A stretch of 35,291 nt of DNA from a bacterium HR15 (GTDB taxonomy: Bacteria > Armatimonadota > Fimbriimonadia > Fimbriimonadales > GBS-DC), in contig BEHR01000033.1 in assembly GCA_002898555.1 (NCBI GenBank), forward strand, positions 1 to 35,291, given 5' to 3'. How positions within the stretch are numbered: position 1 is the first letter of the stretch; every line of letters starts with the position of its first letter. Below are positions 7,662 to 16,600 of this stretch, piece after piece. The notes below the pieces were generated by a model. It was not told the origin of the DNA. It saw only the letters and a program-made list of their open reading frames with translations, and did no database searches. Both the position numbers and the translations under genes were made by a program.

Positions 7662-8462
7662 ATGCAAAGGCGGGCTGCCGTGCAGATGAACGCGGAGCAG
7701 TGGGTGCAGTGCGCGAAATGCAAAAAGATTCTTTTCAGGAACGATTTCGAACGCGCACTGAAGGTTTGCAGCCATTGCGGGCATCATCATCGGCTGCGGG
7801 CGCGCGAGCGAATCGCCCTCACGGCGGATCCCGATACCTTCGTAGAAACGGACACCGACCTTGTGGCGGATAATCCCCTCGATTTTCCCGACTATCCCGA
7901 CAAACTGGCGAAGGGTTGGCAAACGACAGGCGAGCAGGAAGCCATTCTCACGGGCAAGGCACAAATCGGAGGCGTGCCGGTGGTGCTGGGCGTGATGGAT
8001 TTCGCCTTTATGGGCGGCAGCATGGGGTCGGTGGTGGGTGAGAAGGTCACTCGCTGCTTCGAACGCGCCGTGGACGAACGGTTGCCCGTGGTGATGTTCT
8101 GCGCATCGGGCGGCGCGCGAATGCAAGAAGGGCTGATCTCGCTGATGCAAATGGCAAAGACCACCGCAGCGGTCTCGCGCCATCATCGGGCACATCTGCC
8201 CTATCTCGCTGTGTTCACAGACCCGACGATGGCGGGTGTATTGGCAAGCTTCGCCTCGCTGGCAGATGTGATTCTTGCCGAGCCGGGCGCCCTGGTCGGG
8301 TTCGCTGGGCAGCGTGTCGCGGCGCAAGCCAGCGTCGGGAAAACACCGCCGAACTTCCAGACCGCTGAGTTCCAGTATGAACATGGCATGATCGACCTCA
8401 TCGTGCCGCGCCGCCAAGTCCGTCCCACGCTCGTCTACCTGCTGGAGATGTTTCAATCCTGA
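7662..8462 (+). CDS. accD: Acetyl-CoA carboxylase carboxyltransferase beta subunit
   Basis: The beta subunit of the heterotetrameric carboxyltransferase moves CO2 from carboxybiotin to acetyl-CoA, giving malonyl-CoA for fatty-acid synthesis. The N-terminal zinc ribbon is complete: CAKC (Cys17, Cys20) and CSHC (Cys36, Cys39). The crotonase-type core follows with FMGGSMGSVVGEK and FCASGGARMQEGLISLMQMAKT. The 266-residue length is on the short side but within range. The ATG at 7662 is set by the -10 box 7 nt upstream; a second ATG at 7686 is possible. accA follows after 15 bp, so both subunits should be made from one transcript. Confidence 0.95.
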   Translation: MQRRAAVQMNAEQWVQCAKCKKILFRNDFERALKVCSHCGHHHRLRARERIALTADPDTFVETDTDLVADNPLDFPDYPDKLAKGWQTTGEQEAILTGKAQIGGVPVVLGVMDFAFMGGSMGSVVGEKVTRCFERAVDERLPVVMFCASGGARMQEGLISLMQMAKTTAAVSRHHRAHLPYLAVFTDPTMAGVLASFASLADVILAEPGALVGFAGQRVAAQASVGKTPPNFQTAEFQYEHGMIDLIVPRRQVRPTLVYLLEMFQS

Positions 8463-8477
8463 CAGGAGGGCGACACG

Positions 8478-9434
8478 ATGACCATTTTCGATTTCGAAAA
8501 ACCGATTACTGAGCTGGAGAACGCCATCGAGGAGTTGCGTCGGCTGGCTGCCGAGAAGGGCATCGACCGCTCACGCGAAATTGCCGAACTGGAGAGCCAG
8601 CGCGAGCGACTGCTGCGCCAGATCTTCGCGCACCTCAAACCCTGGGACAAGGTGCTGCTGGCACGCCATCCCAAACGACCTTATGCAATGGACTATATCC
8701 GATTGATGTGCGAGCAGTTTTTGGAGCTGCATGGCGACCGACTGGGCTTCGATGACCCCGCGATGGTGGCAGGGCTGGCGAGGCTGGGTGCTTATCGGCT
8801 CGTGGTGGTCGGTCAGCAAAAGGGGCGCGACCTGAAAGAGCGCCAAAAGCGCAACTTCGGCATGGCAAAGCCCGAGGGCTACCGAAAGGCGATGCGCATG
8901 TTCCAACTCGCCGAGAAGTTCCGCCTGCCCGTGCTGACGCTGGTGGACACACCTGCTGCCGACCCGGGCGTCGAATCGGAATCGCGCGGCATCAGCGAGG
9001 CCATTGCTCGCTCCATGCTCACCCTGTTCGACCTCACCGTGCCCACCGTCTCGGTGATCATAGGTGAGGGCGGCAGTGGCGGTGCCATTGCTTTGGCAGC
9101 CACCAATCGCGTGCTGATGCTTGAACATGCCATCTATTCAGTGATTCCGCCCGAAGGGTGCGCCGCGATTCTGTGGCGGGACGCCAACCGAGCGCCCCAA
9201 GCGGCTGAGGCGCTGCGCCTGACCGCCGAGGACGCTTTGCAGATGGGGCTCATCGATATGATTATCCCGGAGCCACTGGGCGCTGCCCACCGTGACCCGC
9301 AAACGACCGCGCTTAGCATCCGAACAGCGGTGTTGCAACAATTGGATGAGCTAAGCGCGATGGAGCCCGACACCCTGCGCGAGCAACGCTATCAGCGCTT
9401 CCGCCATATCGGGGTCTATCAACTTACTCGCTGA
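8478..9434 (+). CDS. accA: Acetyl-CoA carboxylase carboxyltransferase alpha subunit
   Basis: The alpha subunit of the carboxyltransferase, 318 residues, normal length. The N-terminus MTIFDFEKPITELENAIEEL and the block RHPKRPYAMDYI are family signatures. The biotin/CoA-site loops GRDLKERQKRNFGMAKPEGY and IGEGGSGGAIALAATNRVLM, with VIPPEGCAAILWRD, are intact. Unlike many genes in this window it has a strong internal ribosome site (AGGAGGG, 13-7 nt upstream of the ATG), as expected for translation inside an operon behind accD. It ends 37 bp from the convergent sensor kinase stop. The spacer holds only a short imperfect GTAGG...CCTAC stem and no clear T-run terminator. Confidence 0.96.
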   Translation: MTIFDFEKPITELENAIEELRRLAAEKGIDRSREIAELESQRERLLRQIFAHLKPWDKVLLARHPKRPYAMDYIRLMCEQFLELHGDRLGFDDPAMVAGLARLGAYRLVVVGQQKGRDLKERQKRNFGMAKPEGYRKAMRMFQLAEKFRLPVLTLVDTPAADPGVESESRGISEAIARSMLTLFDLTVPTVSVIIGEGGSGGAIALAATNRVLMLEHAIYSVIPPEGCAAILWRDANRAPQAAEALRLTAEDALQMGLIDMIIPEPLGAAHRDPQTTALSIRTAVLQQLDELSAMEPDTLREQRYQRFRHIGVYQLTR

Positions 9435-9471
9435 AACGCGACTCACCGTAGGGGCACGGCGCACCATGGGC

Positions 9472-11253
9472 CTACATCTCTCCACAGGGGCGCGGGAATA
9501 GCACGGTTGCCACCGTGCGCTCTTCATCGCTGGCGAGCGTGAACCGCCCGCGTAGCGTACCCCGCACCAGATTGTCTATAATGCGCACCCCAAGCGTGTT
9601 GCTGCGTGCTGCGTCGAAATCGGGCGGCAATGGCTCCCCGTCGTTGCTCACCTCCAGCAATACCTCGCCGTTGATATGCTGCACGCGCACATCGATCTGA
9701 CCCGCGTCGCGGTCCTTGAAACCATGCTCAATCGCGTTCTGAATGAGTTCGTTGAGAATCAGGGCGACCGCCGTCGCCTGCTGCAGCGGCAGCAACACAT
9801 CGTCGCCCTCCACCGTGCTGCGCACCTGCTTGCCGGGCGGCACCAGCGCTTGCTTCGTGTTGTGCAGGATGCTGGACGCTATCTTGCGCAGGCTTACCAT
9901 GTCTAAATCCTCGCGGGAGAGCAGCTCATGCACCTGCGCAATCGCCAAAATGCGGCTGAGGCTGTCCTGAATCACCTCCTCCACCGTCTTATAGCGTGAA
10001 TAGTGCATCTGCAGGCGCAGCAGGCTGGCAATTTGCTGGAGGTTGTTCTTCACGCGATGATGCATCTCTTGCAGGATCGCGCTGCGCACCATCAGTTTGG
10101 CATGATCGATAGCGAGCGCGGCGTGGTTTGCCACAGCTTCTAAGGTGCGCAGCTCCTCGTCGGTAAAGAGATGGGGGCGGTCGGTGTAACAGTTGAGCGT
10201 GCCGATGACCCGCTCGCGCACGCGCAGGGGCACGCACGCCATCGAGTGGAGTCCCGCTTTCTGCGCAATATCGGGGAAGCGATAGTCTGGATGCGCCTGC
10301 ACATCGGGAATAACCAAGATACGGTTCTCCGCCACGGCACGCCCCGCGATACTTTCACCCACGCGCAACGGCGGCTTCTGACGATATTCCTCACTATCGG
10401 CTTGGGTCGCTTTGAGCACCAGTTCGCCCCGCTCTTCATCCAGCAGCAGCACCGTCACGACTTTATAGCCCAGTGTCTGCGCGGTCATGTTCACCAGCAG
10501 CTGCAGCACCTCTTCCAGATAGAGGTTGCCCGTGAGGGTGCGACTAATTTCCGAAAGGGTAGCCACCTGACTCGCTTGGCGTTCCAGCTGTTCGATGCGG
10601 CTGAGCTGTTTCAGTGCGCCTGCCAGATGGCTGGCGATGCCCGATAGCAGGCGGATTTGCTCCTGCTTATACTCTTTCGGCTTGCGCGTGCGCACGCTGA
10701 TGACGCCAATCACCTCGCTATTGACCATCAGCGGCACGGCGAGCATACTTTCGTATTGCTCCTCGTTGAGTTGGGGATAGAGTTTGAAGCGGTGGTCTTT
10801 ATAGGCTTCGCGATGGATGGCGACGGGGCGTCGCTCGCGTGCGACCCAGCCAGTGATGCCCTCGCCTGGTTTGAGCCGAATCTTGCCGATGAATTCGCGG
10901 TCGTCGCCCGTCGCAGCGCGTAGCACCAGCTCCTCACGGTTCTCATCGAACAGAAAGATGTGGCAGATGTCGGCGTCGGTGATGCGCATCGCGATAGCAG
11001 CGATGGATTGGAGCATCTCTTCGGAGGCGAAGGCAGCGCCGGTCGCTTCGCTGATGCGATGCAGCGCCTCGATTTCGGCTTCGCGGTCTGCCAGCCGTGC
11101 CTCCAGCCGACGAATATAGTCCTGCGCTTCTTGCAGCTCGCGCTCCTTCCGTTCCAGTTCGTCCAGCAGGTGCGCTGGGTTCGTTAGATCGATGCGGGCG
11201 CGTCGTCGCCGCTTGAGCTGGGTACGCCATCGCCATGGGCGAAGGTATCGCAT
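9472..11253 (-). CDS. GAF-GAF sensor histidine kinase, HisKA_2 family
   Basis: A cytoplasmic 593-residue kinase without membrane segments. A basic N-terminus leads into a coiled coil (about 30-70). Two GAF domains follow: GAF1 at about 75-215 (GEGITGWVARERRPVAI) and GAF2 at about 235-385 (GESIAGRAVAENRILVIPDV). The HisKA_2 phosphoacceptor segment is EMHHRVKNNLQQIASLLRLQ, with the likely His at 399. An HWE/HATPase-type ATP domain follows, with N-box LILNELIQNAIEHGF (about 498-512), NDG at 537-539 and TLGVRIIDNLV. Such kinases sense small ligands, light or redox through GAF domains and signal to unlinked response regulators; none is adjacent. The ATG at 11253 lies 6 nt after TAAACT, just inside a palindromic repeat. 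Confidence 0.92.
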   Translation of the reverse strand: MRYLRPWRWRTQLKRRRRARIDLTNPAHLLDELERKERELQEAQDYIRRLEARLADREAEIEALHRISEATGAAFASEEMLQSIAAIAMRITDADICHIFLFDENREELVLRAATGDDREFIGKIRLKPGEGITGWVARERRPVAIHREAYKDHRFKLYPQLNEEQYESMLAVPLMVNSEVIGVISVRTRKPKEYKQEQIRLLSGIASHLAGALKQLSRIEQLERQASQVATLSEISRTLTGNLYLEEVLQLLVNMTAQTLGYKVVTVLLLDEERGELVLKATQADSEEYRQKPPLRVGESIAGRAVAENRILVIPDVQAHPDYRFPDIAQKAGLHSMACVPLRVRERVIGTLNCYTDRPHLFTDEELRTLEAVANHAALAIDHAKLMVRSAILQEMHHRVKNNLQQIASLLRLQMHYSRYKTVEEVIQDSLSRILAIAQVHELLSREDLDMVSLRKIASSILHNTKQALVPPGKQVRSTVEGDDVLLPLQQATAVALILNELIQNAIEHGFKDRDAGQIDVRVQHINGEVLLEVSNDGEPLPPDFDAARSNTLGVRIIDNLVRGTLRGRFTLASDEERTVATVLFPRPCGEM

Positions 11254-11259
11254 GGCATG

Positions 11260-11265
11260 AGTTTA
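11260..11265 (-). promoter_or_regulatory. -10 box (TAAACT) of the sensor kinase, abutting a palindromic repeat
   Basis: On the minus strand TAAACT ends 6 nt before the ATG at 11253. Its upstream edge is 1 bp from the arm of the repeat at 11267-11316, so the repeat occupies the whole -35 region. Confidence 0.5.
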
Positions 11266-11266
11266 C

Positions 11267-11316
11267 CAGAATTTTCTTCTCCGGGGTACCCGACTGGGTC
11301 GGCGAAGAAAATTCTG
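11267..11316. repeat. Palindromic interspersed repeat, copy A
   Basis: Perfect 13-bp inverted arms CAGAATTTTCTTC (11267-11279) and GAAGAAAATTCTG (11304-11316) enclose a core TCCGGGGTACCCGACTGGGT followed by CGGC. The core holds the palindrome GGGTACCC and a smaller CCGAC/GTCGG stem. The same layout recurs at 20452-20501, 26093-26140 and 35105-35203. Confidence 0.85.
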
Positions 11317-11593
11317 CAGCGTCGGGCAGCGCTGCAACCTGATGTCCCAGCACCGCAAGCCCACTGCGACTAGCAAAAAGCCAACACCCCTTGCCGATGA
11401 CGAAGGAGGGTCATCGTCGACAGTGGCCACAGCACAAATTGATGGGGTGGATTAAGCATAAAGGGATAGCTAGGTGAGAGGAAAGAGGCAAATTGCCCTG
11501 ATTCAGGGAGGATTTTTTACCTTTCCATCCGTCCTCTGTCCTTCACAGGGGAGATACAAAGGCGTGGGGCTTGTTCGTAGCTCAAAATAGCGG
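11317..11593. other. Non-coding spacer with hairpins, possible small RNA
   Basis: No credible coding frame is seen. A perfect 7-bp hairpin CGATGAC/GTCATCG (11395-11416) presents GAAGGAGG in its loop. A GGCAAATTGCC palindrome lies at 11488-11498. A CCCTG-ATT-CAGGG stem (11496-11508) is followed by TTTTTT at 11513-11518, resembling a weak intrinsic terminator reading rightwards. There is no rightward gene upstream to terminate, so a short RNA is possible but unproven. The promoter of the acyltransferase gene (TTGTTC at 11571-11576) occupies the right end. Confidence 0.35.
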
Positions 11594-11599
11594 TATAAT
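11571..11599 (+). promoter_or_regulatory. Sigma70-like promoter of the acyltransferase-waaA operon
   Basis: TTGTTC (11571-11576), a 17-bp spacer and a perfect TATAAT (11594-11599). The hexamer ends 6 nt before a GTG at 11606, predicting a leaderless message initiated at GTG. Confidence 0.65.
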
Positions 11600-11605
11600 T
11601 GGGGT

Positions 11606-12301
11606 GTGGAGTCGCATTCGGAGCGTGTGAAGCGTCGGGCGAAACGGCTCGGCAGGCTTATTTACCTTCTGGCACGCGGACTGGGGCGCACCCTACGCCT
11701 CTCGGTGGAGGGTTGGGAACCCATCGAACGACACCTGCAGGAGGGTACAGGCGCGGTGATGGTCACCTGGCATGGACGCACCCTCATCCCCGCCAACTAC
11801 ATGAAGGGCAAGGGTTTCTGGGCGCTCATTTCGCTCTCACGCGATGGCGAGGTGCAGGCGGAGATTTTTCGGCGGTTCGGTTTCCAGATTCTGCGCGGTT
11901 CCACCAGTCGTGGTGGGGTGCGTGCGGCATTAGAAGCCGCGCGTGTGGTCAAAGGAGGTGGCATCCTTGCCTTCACGCCCGACGGACCACGCGGACCGAG
12001 CAAGAAGTTCCAGCCCGGCGCATTACTGATCGCCCAGAAAGCGGGCGTACCTATCTATCCCGCCGGTATCGCCGCCTATCCGCGTATCCTGCTGCCCACA
12101 TGGGACCATTATCTTATCCCGCTGCCTTTTGCCCGCGCTGTTTTTCTGGTGGGCGAGCCGGTCTGGGTGCCGCCGGAAGCCGATAAAGACGACTTTGCTC
12201 GCCTTGCGGAACAGTTGGAAGGGGCGATCAACGCGCTGGAAGCCCGTGCCGAGCATCTCGCCCGCTACGGCAGACGCGCCTCCAGGGAGGGAACACCATG
12301 A
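11606..12301 (+). CDS. DUF374-family lysophospholipid acyltransferase-like protein
   Basis: A 231-residue protein of the DUF374 group within the PlsC/LPLAT superfamily. HGRTLIP replaces the HX4D acceptor motif (TWHGRTLIPANYMKGKG, about residues 52-68). The block LSRDGEVQAEIFRRFGFQ and the very characteristic TPDGPRGPSKKFQPGALLIAQ follow. Family members probably acylate lipid A precursors or related outer-membrane lipids, though the reaction is not settled. The adjoining KDO transferase gene, overlapped ATGA-style, supports a role in lipid A/LPS assembly. The GTG start at 11606 rests on the TATAAT box 6 nt upstream. Confidence 0.88.
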   Translation: MESHSERVKRRAKRLGRLIYLLARGLGRTLRLSVEGWEPIERHLQEGTGAVMVTWHGRTLIPANYMKGKGFWALISLSRDGEVQAEIFRRFGFQILRGSTSRGGVRAALEAARVVKGGGILAFTPDGPRGPSKKFQPGALLIAQKAGVPIYPAGIAAYPRILLPTWDHYLIPLPFARAVFLVGEPVWVPPEADKDDFARLAEQLEGAINALEARAEHLARYGRRASREGTP

Positions 12302-13611
12302 GACTCCTCTATAACCTATTTCTGCTGCTGTCATCGCCCCTTTGGCTGGCATACACCCTGGCGCGTATCCTCGGTGGCTCATGGCGCGAGCGTTGGTGGG
12401 AGCGGTTCGGCTTCCTGTCGATCCCGCCACCAACGCACAGACGCCGTCTGTGGGTGCATTGTGTCTCGGTGGGCGAGACGCTTGCCGCGTTGCCCGTGCT
12501 GAAAGAGCTGCGCAAAGCGCTGCCCGATTACGAAATCGTGCTGACCACGACGACGCCCACGGGTCAGCGCACGGCGCGCGACTCGGCACACTCTTGGGTG
12601 GATTATATCGCCTACTTTCCCCTGGATCTGCCCTTCGCGGTGAATCGCGCCCTGTCGCGCATTCAGCCCGACGCGCTGCTGCTGTTTGAGACGGAGCTGT
12701 GGCTCAACCTGGTGCATGCCCAGCATCGGCGGGGTGGGCTGGTGCTCATCCTGAATGGACGATTGAGCGACCGCAGCTTCCGACGAGCGCACTCTCTGCG
12801 GGCATTCTATCGGACCGTGCTGCGTTTCATCGATTTCGCCTGCGTGCAGTCGCCCACCGACGCGCTGCGCTTCATCGAGCTGGGTCTGTCCCCCTCGCGC
12901 GTGGAGGTAGTGGGCAACACGAAGTTTGATCAAGCGCTGGAAGCCACCGATGCCAACCCTGACGAATGGCGGGCGCGCCTTTCGCTGCCTCCCGATGCCC
13001 CTGTGATTGTGGTCGGCAGCACACGCACCCCCGATGAGGAGCGATTGATTGCCGAAGCGTATCGGGAGGTTCGAAACGCCCTGCCACAGACCTGCCTGGT
13101 GCTTGCGCCGCGCCATCTGGAGCGTGTGCCCGAAGTGGAGCGCCTATTGCAAGAGCAAGGACTAACCCCTGTACGCCGCACGCAACTGCCCCTGCCCATA
13201 GGGCAATTCGCACAGGTGGTGCTGGTAGACACCTTTGGTGAATTGGCGCATATCTATAGCGTTGCGGATGTGGCGGTGGTGGGCGGCGCGTTCGCCCCCT
13301 TAGGGGGACAGAACTTGTTCCAGCCGCTGGCGCACGGCAAGCCCGTCTTTTTTGGTCCGCACACGCACAACTTTCGTGATATTGCCCAACTGGCAAAAGA
13401 GGCGGGAGTCGGCTTCGAGGTGCATACCGCAGGCGAACTCAGCGAAGGGATCCTGCGCCTCCTGCGCGGCGAAAAAGCGCGTCAGGACATCGAGACGCGC
13501 GCCCGTGAACTGATTGCTCGCCACCGTGGCGCTGCCCGCCGCTGCGCCCAGTATGTCAAGCAATGGATCGAACGTACCCATCACACCTTTGCGAAGATGA
13601 AGTGGGTATAA
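12298..13611 (+). CDS. waaA: 3-deoxy-D-manno-octulosonic acid (KDO) transferase
   Basis: A GT30-family transferase adds KDO from CMP-KDO to lipid IVA at the inner face of the cytoplasmic membrane. The 437-residue length is typical. An N-terminal hydrophobic anchor (about residues 3-22) precedes the GT-B fold. The catalytic-base segment WVHCVSVGETLAALPVL is present, with the family glutamate in VGE. LTTTTPTGQRTA, LLLFETELWLNL, LILNGRLSDRSF and VVGNTKFD are further hallmarks. The C-terminal donor domain has VVGSTRTPDEE, LVLAPRHLERV and the acidic/Gly-rich VVGGAFAPLGGQNLFQPLAHG. The ATG overlaps the stop of the acyltransferase gene and has AGGGAGGG upstream, so the two are translated together. 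The stop codon lies inside a TATAAT box that serves the next gene. Confidence 0.95.
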   Translation: MRLLYNLFLLLSSPLWLAYTLARILGGSWRERWWERFGFLSIPPPTHRRRLWVHCVSVGETLAALPVLKELRKALPDYEIVLTTTTPTGQRTARDSAHSWVDYIAYFPLDLPFAVNRALSRIQPDALLLFETELWLNLVHAQHRRGGLVLILNGRLSDRSFRRAHSLRAFYRTVLRFIDFACVQSPTDALRFIELGLSPSRVEVVGNTKFDQALEATDANPDEWRARLSLPPDAPVIVVGSTRTPDEERLIAEAYREVRNALPQTCLVLAPRHLERVPEVERLLQEQGLTPVRRTQLPLPIGQFAQVVLVDTFGELAHIYSVADVAVVGGAFAPLGGQNLFQPLAHGKPVFFGPHTHNFRDIAQLAKEAGVGFEVHTAGELSEGILRLLRGEKARQDIETRARELIARHRGAARRCAQYVKQWIERTHHTFAKMKWV

Positions 13612-13612
13612 T
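13607..13612 (+). promoter_or_regulatory. -10 box (TATAAT) overlapping the waaA stop codon
   Basis: A perfect TATAAT contains the waaA TAA (13609-13611). The predicted start near 13619 gives a leader of about 70 nt before the ATG at 13688, which has a good GGAGGT ribosome site. This gene is therefore leadered, unlike many neighbours. Confidence 0.5.
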
Positions 13613-13687
13613 TCGCGCGAGCATGCACTGATGCGAAGGCTTAGTATATCGCAATCGGTGGAAACGAGGCGACGATGGAGGTAAGCG

Positions 13688-16600
13688 ATGCCGACATTTA
13701 AGGAAGTAATTCGTGAGATACAAAGTAGGACCGTGCAGATCTATAGGGAGGAGCCTTCTCGCATCGAACGGGATGCGCGTACCACCCAAAGCACTATTCA
13801 GGATTATATTGGTCGCTGGCTGTGGGAGCTACTTCAAAACTGTGACGATGCACACGCCGACAAAGTACATATTTATGTATCTAAAGAGGAGAAAGTGTGT
13901 CTCGTTGCAGACAATGGGCATGGTTTCAAAGCGGAATCGATAGAGGCGATTCGTGGCGCGCATTTTTCCGACAAAAAAGAGGGAGGCACCATCGGGCGTA
14001 AGGGCGTTGGATTCAAATCGGTCTATCATATTACCCAATCGCCCAAAATCGTTCTTGTAAATGGTGAAGGTGTGGAGTTCGATAGTTGCAAATGTCAGCA
14101 GTGGATGAGAAAGCATAAATTGAACAACAAGTACAACCCTTATCATTGGGTCCCCTTTCTCGTCCGCTGGAAAGAATTGGCGAATCGCTTCCCCAAGCTA
14201 CAGCAACTGTGTGATGAATACAAAACGGTGGTGATTTTACCCTACAAGGGAATGGATACCCACACCAATATCATTCAGGAACTAAAAAACCTGAAGCCCT
14301 ATTTCCTGCTTACCTTCCACCACTTGCAATCCATCATTATCGAGATGGATGGTAAGACGCGACATCTTCAGATTACCCCCAGAAAGGAGCCAGAAAGTAC
14401 GGGATGGATAGAAAGGACCATAACAGATAGTGGCAAGCAGACCACTTTTCGTGTTATGGAACAACTAATAAAAGGCGAAGAACTTCCTGATGAATATATT
14501 AATGATTTAGATGAAGATAGCCGAAGTTTCATTCGTAAAGGAGGTATTTCTCTGTTGGTTGCTGCCCACATGGAGGAAAGCAGAGTGAATCCTTGCGACG
14601 GCTATTATCCAATACATGTTTTTTATCCCACCAACCACATTGCTCCTGTTCCTTTGCTACTCCATGGCGAGTTCCTTATTAAGAGCGACCGAACTACCAT
14701 GCTACCGATAAAACAAACGCCCCTGAACGACTGGGTTGCGCAACAATTGGCAAAGCTGGTACTTGAGTTTGTAGATAAAGCCCACTCGGAGAAGACTCCC
14801 AGCCACTACCTCACTCTACTCACGCCGTATCAGCATATGGATGACGATGCAAAATGTATTTGGGAATATATCGTGAAGGAAGCAAAGCAGCATCTAAAGC
14901 TTCCCGACTTGGATGGGGCAAAAACGCTTACCTGTGAAGAGGCAGTTTTTATTGCTGGAAATTGTACCGACCATTCAAGGGCGCGGCAGATCATTGAGGG
15001 AACAGACGATAAGAAAAAGCTAATTCATGCATCTACTGATAGCAATGCAAAAGCAATTGGAACGCTTAACGCCATTGGGGTCAAAGCAATCATGGACGAA
15101 CAAGTTATTAGTCGCATTCGCAAGAATGCCCAGCAAAAAGCAGGTGACTATGACTGGCTTTGGACCTGCTGGCAGTGGGTGAGCCGATGGCTTATGAAGG
15201 ATTATTACCGGAGGCGTTGCGACGTACGCAGCCTACCTCTGATCCCTGTTAATGGAACAGTTTACAGCTACGATAAAATAAAAGACGCCGTATTTGCCTT
15301 GCCGAGCAAATACAGCAGCGATCTTCCATCTTGGCTGATTGCCCCGTCGGGCCCCGCATATATTGTGGATGTAGGCTTCGCAGAAAAGTTAGCTAAGGCG
15401 ACTGCAAATGGGAATGAAAAACGGCTCATTGATGTACTGGAACTGCGAGGGTTTGATGAAGATAAATTAATAGATGCATTAAAAAAAGCGATAAAAACTT
15501 TCTGGGAAGATAATCAGAAGGCGGAGCCTTACCGCTTTATCCAATTCATCCTCCAGCGTGCCAAGAAGCATGGATGGCAACGCCTTTCCGATCTCGGGGA
15601 CTGCCCTGTACCTGCATATGAGGTCACGAATCCGAATGTGATACAACCCGTCCAAGCCCAGTGGGTCTACTTTGGAGCGGAGTGGGGCAACCAAGAGATG
15701 GAAGAGTTTTATAGAGGTGTGAGTGGTGTTTACTTTTTGCATGCAGATGAAACTTTAAAAATTGCTAATATGAAGAAGAAGATAAAAGCTATCCTTCAGC
15801 AGATAGGAGTTAAGGCACACCCAATAGTTTGTTATACATGGACTACTGCTTGGCAAGCTATGGAGTGTCCTGAATGCTCACAAGAATGGAGTAGATATTT
15901 TCAAGAGCAGCGTGAAAATAGTACTCGCGATGAGCAAGTGCAAATCATGTATCTCGATAGCATAGATTTTGAAAGATTAAAATCTCAATCAATTTATTTG
16001 ATTAAAATCATATCAAAAAACTGGAATAATTATTATAAAAATAGATCAAAAGCAGAATATAAATGGTTTTATTATCATCGGGAAAGCAAGCAAATCGATG
16101 CTTGCTGGTGGTATGACCTTCGATTCAAGCTTTGCCTGCCGTTAAAGGGAAGGTATTGGCAAGGTAAGCGCATCCCTCTCTCCAAGTGCTGGCTGCCTGA
16201 CAAAGAAACAGAGGAGAAGCTGGGAAATTTCTTACCTATAATTGACCTCTCCAAGTTTGGCGATGAGCAAACAAGTAAACAAATAGCGGACTGGCTAATC
16301 AGGGAGGTCGGTGTGCGTACACGGATAGCAGAGCTGACAGGAGATGATTGGTATCAGATTATTGCGCATCACCTCCCTGCGCAGGTATCGGAAGAGAAAG
16401 CCAATCGATCAGAAGAGTGTCGTAAACGGGCATATAACTGCTACAAAGCTTTCCTTGACTGGGCTCAGGATCGGCAAGAGGTTGACCAGAAGTTTAAAAA
16501 ATGTAAGTTGTTATGTCGATATCAAGGTAAATATACATATAAACTTACAAGGAGTGTTATCTATTTCGATGACGATCCCGACAGAACACAACACTTCATG

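Noticed and set aside
7587-8456. Long minus-strand open frame (289 codons) opposite accD
   Set aside because: It is antisense to a complete accD with all motifs, and its translation has a His/Arg-rich, low-information composition. It is an artefact of GC-rich codon usage.
9435-9471. GTAGG...CCTAC stem between accA and the sensor kinase as a bidirectional terminator
   Set aside because: Only five perfect base pairs at the base, a mismatched interior and no T-run on either strand.
12379-13116. Minus-strand frame of 245 codons opposite waaA
   Set aside because: Antisense to an intact KDO transferase; no recognisable domain and no promoter or ribosome site.
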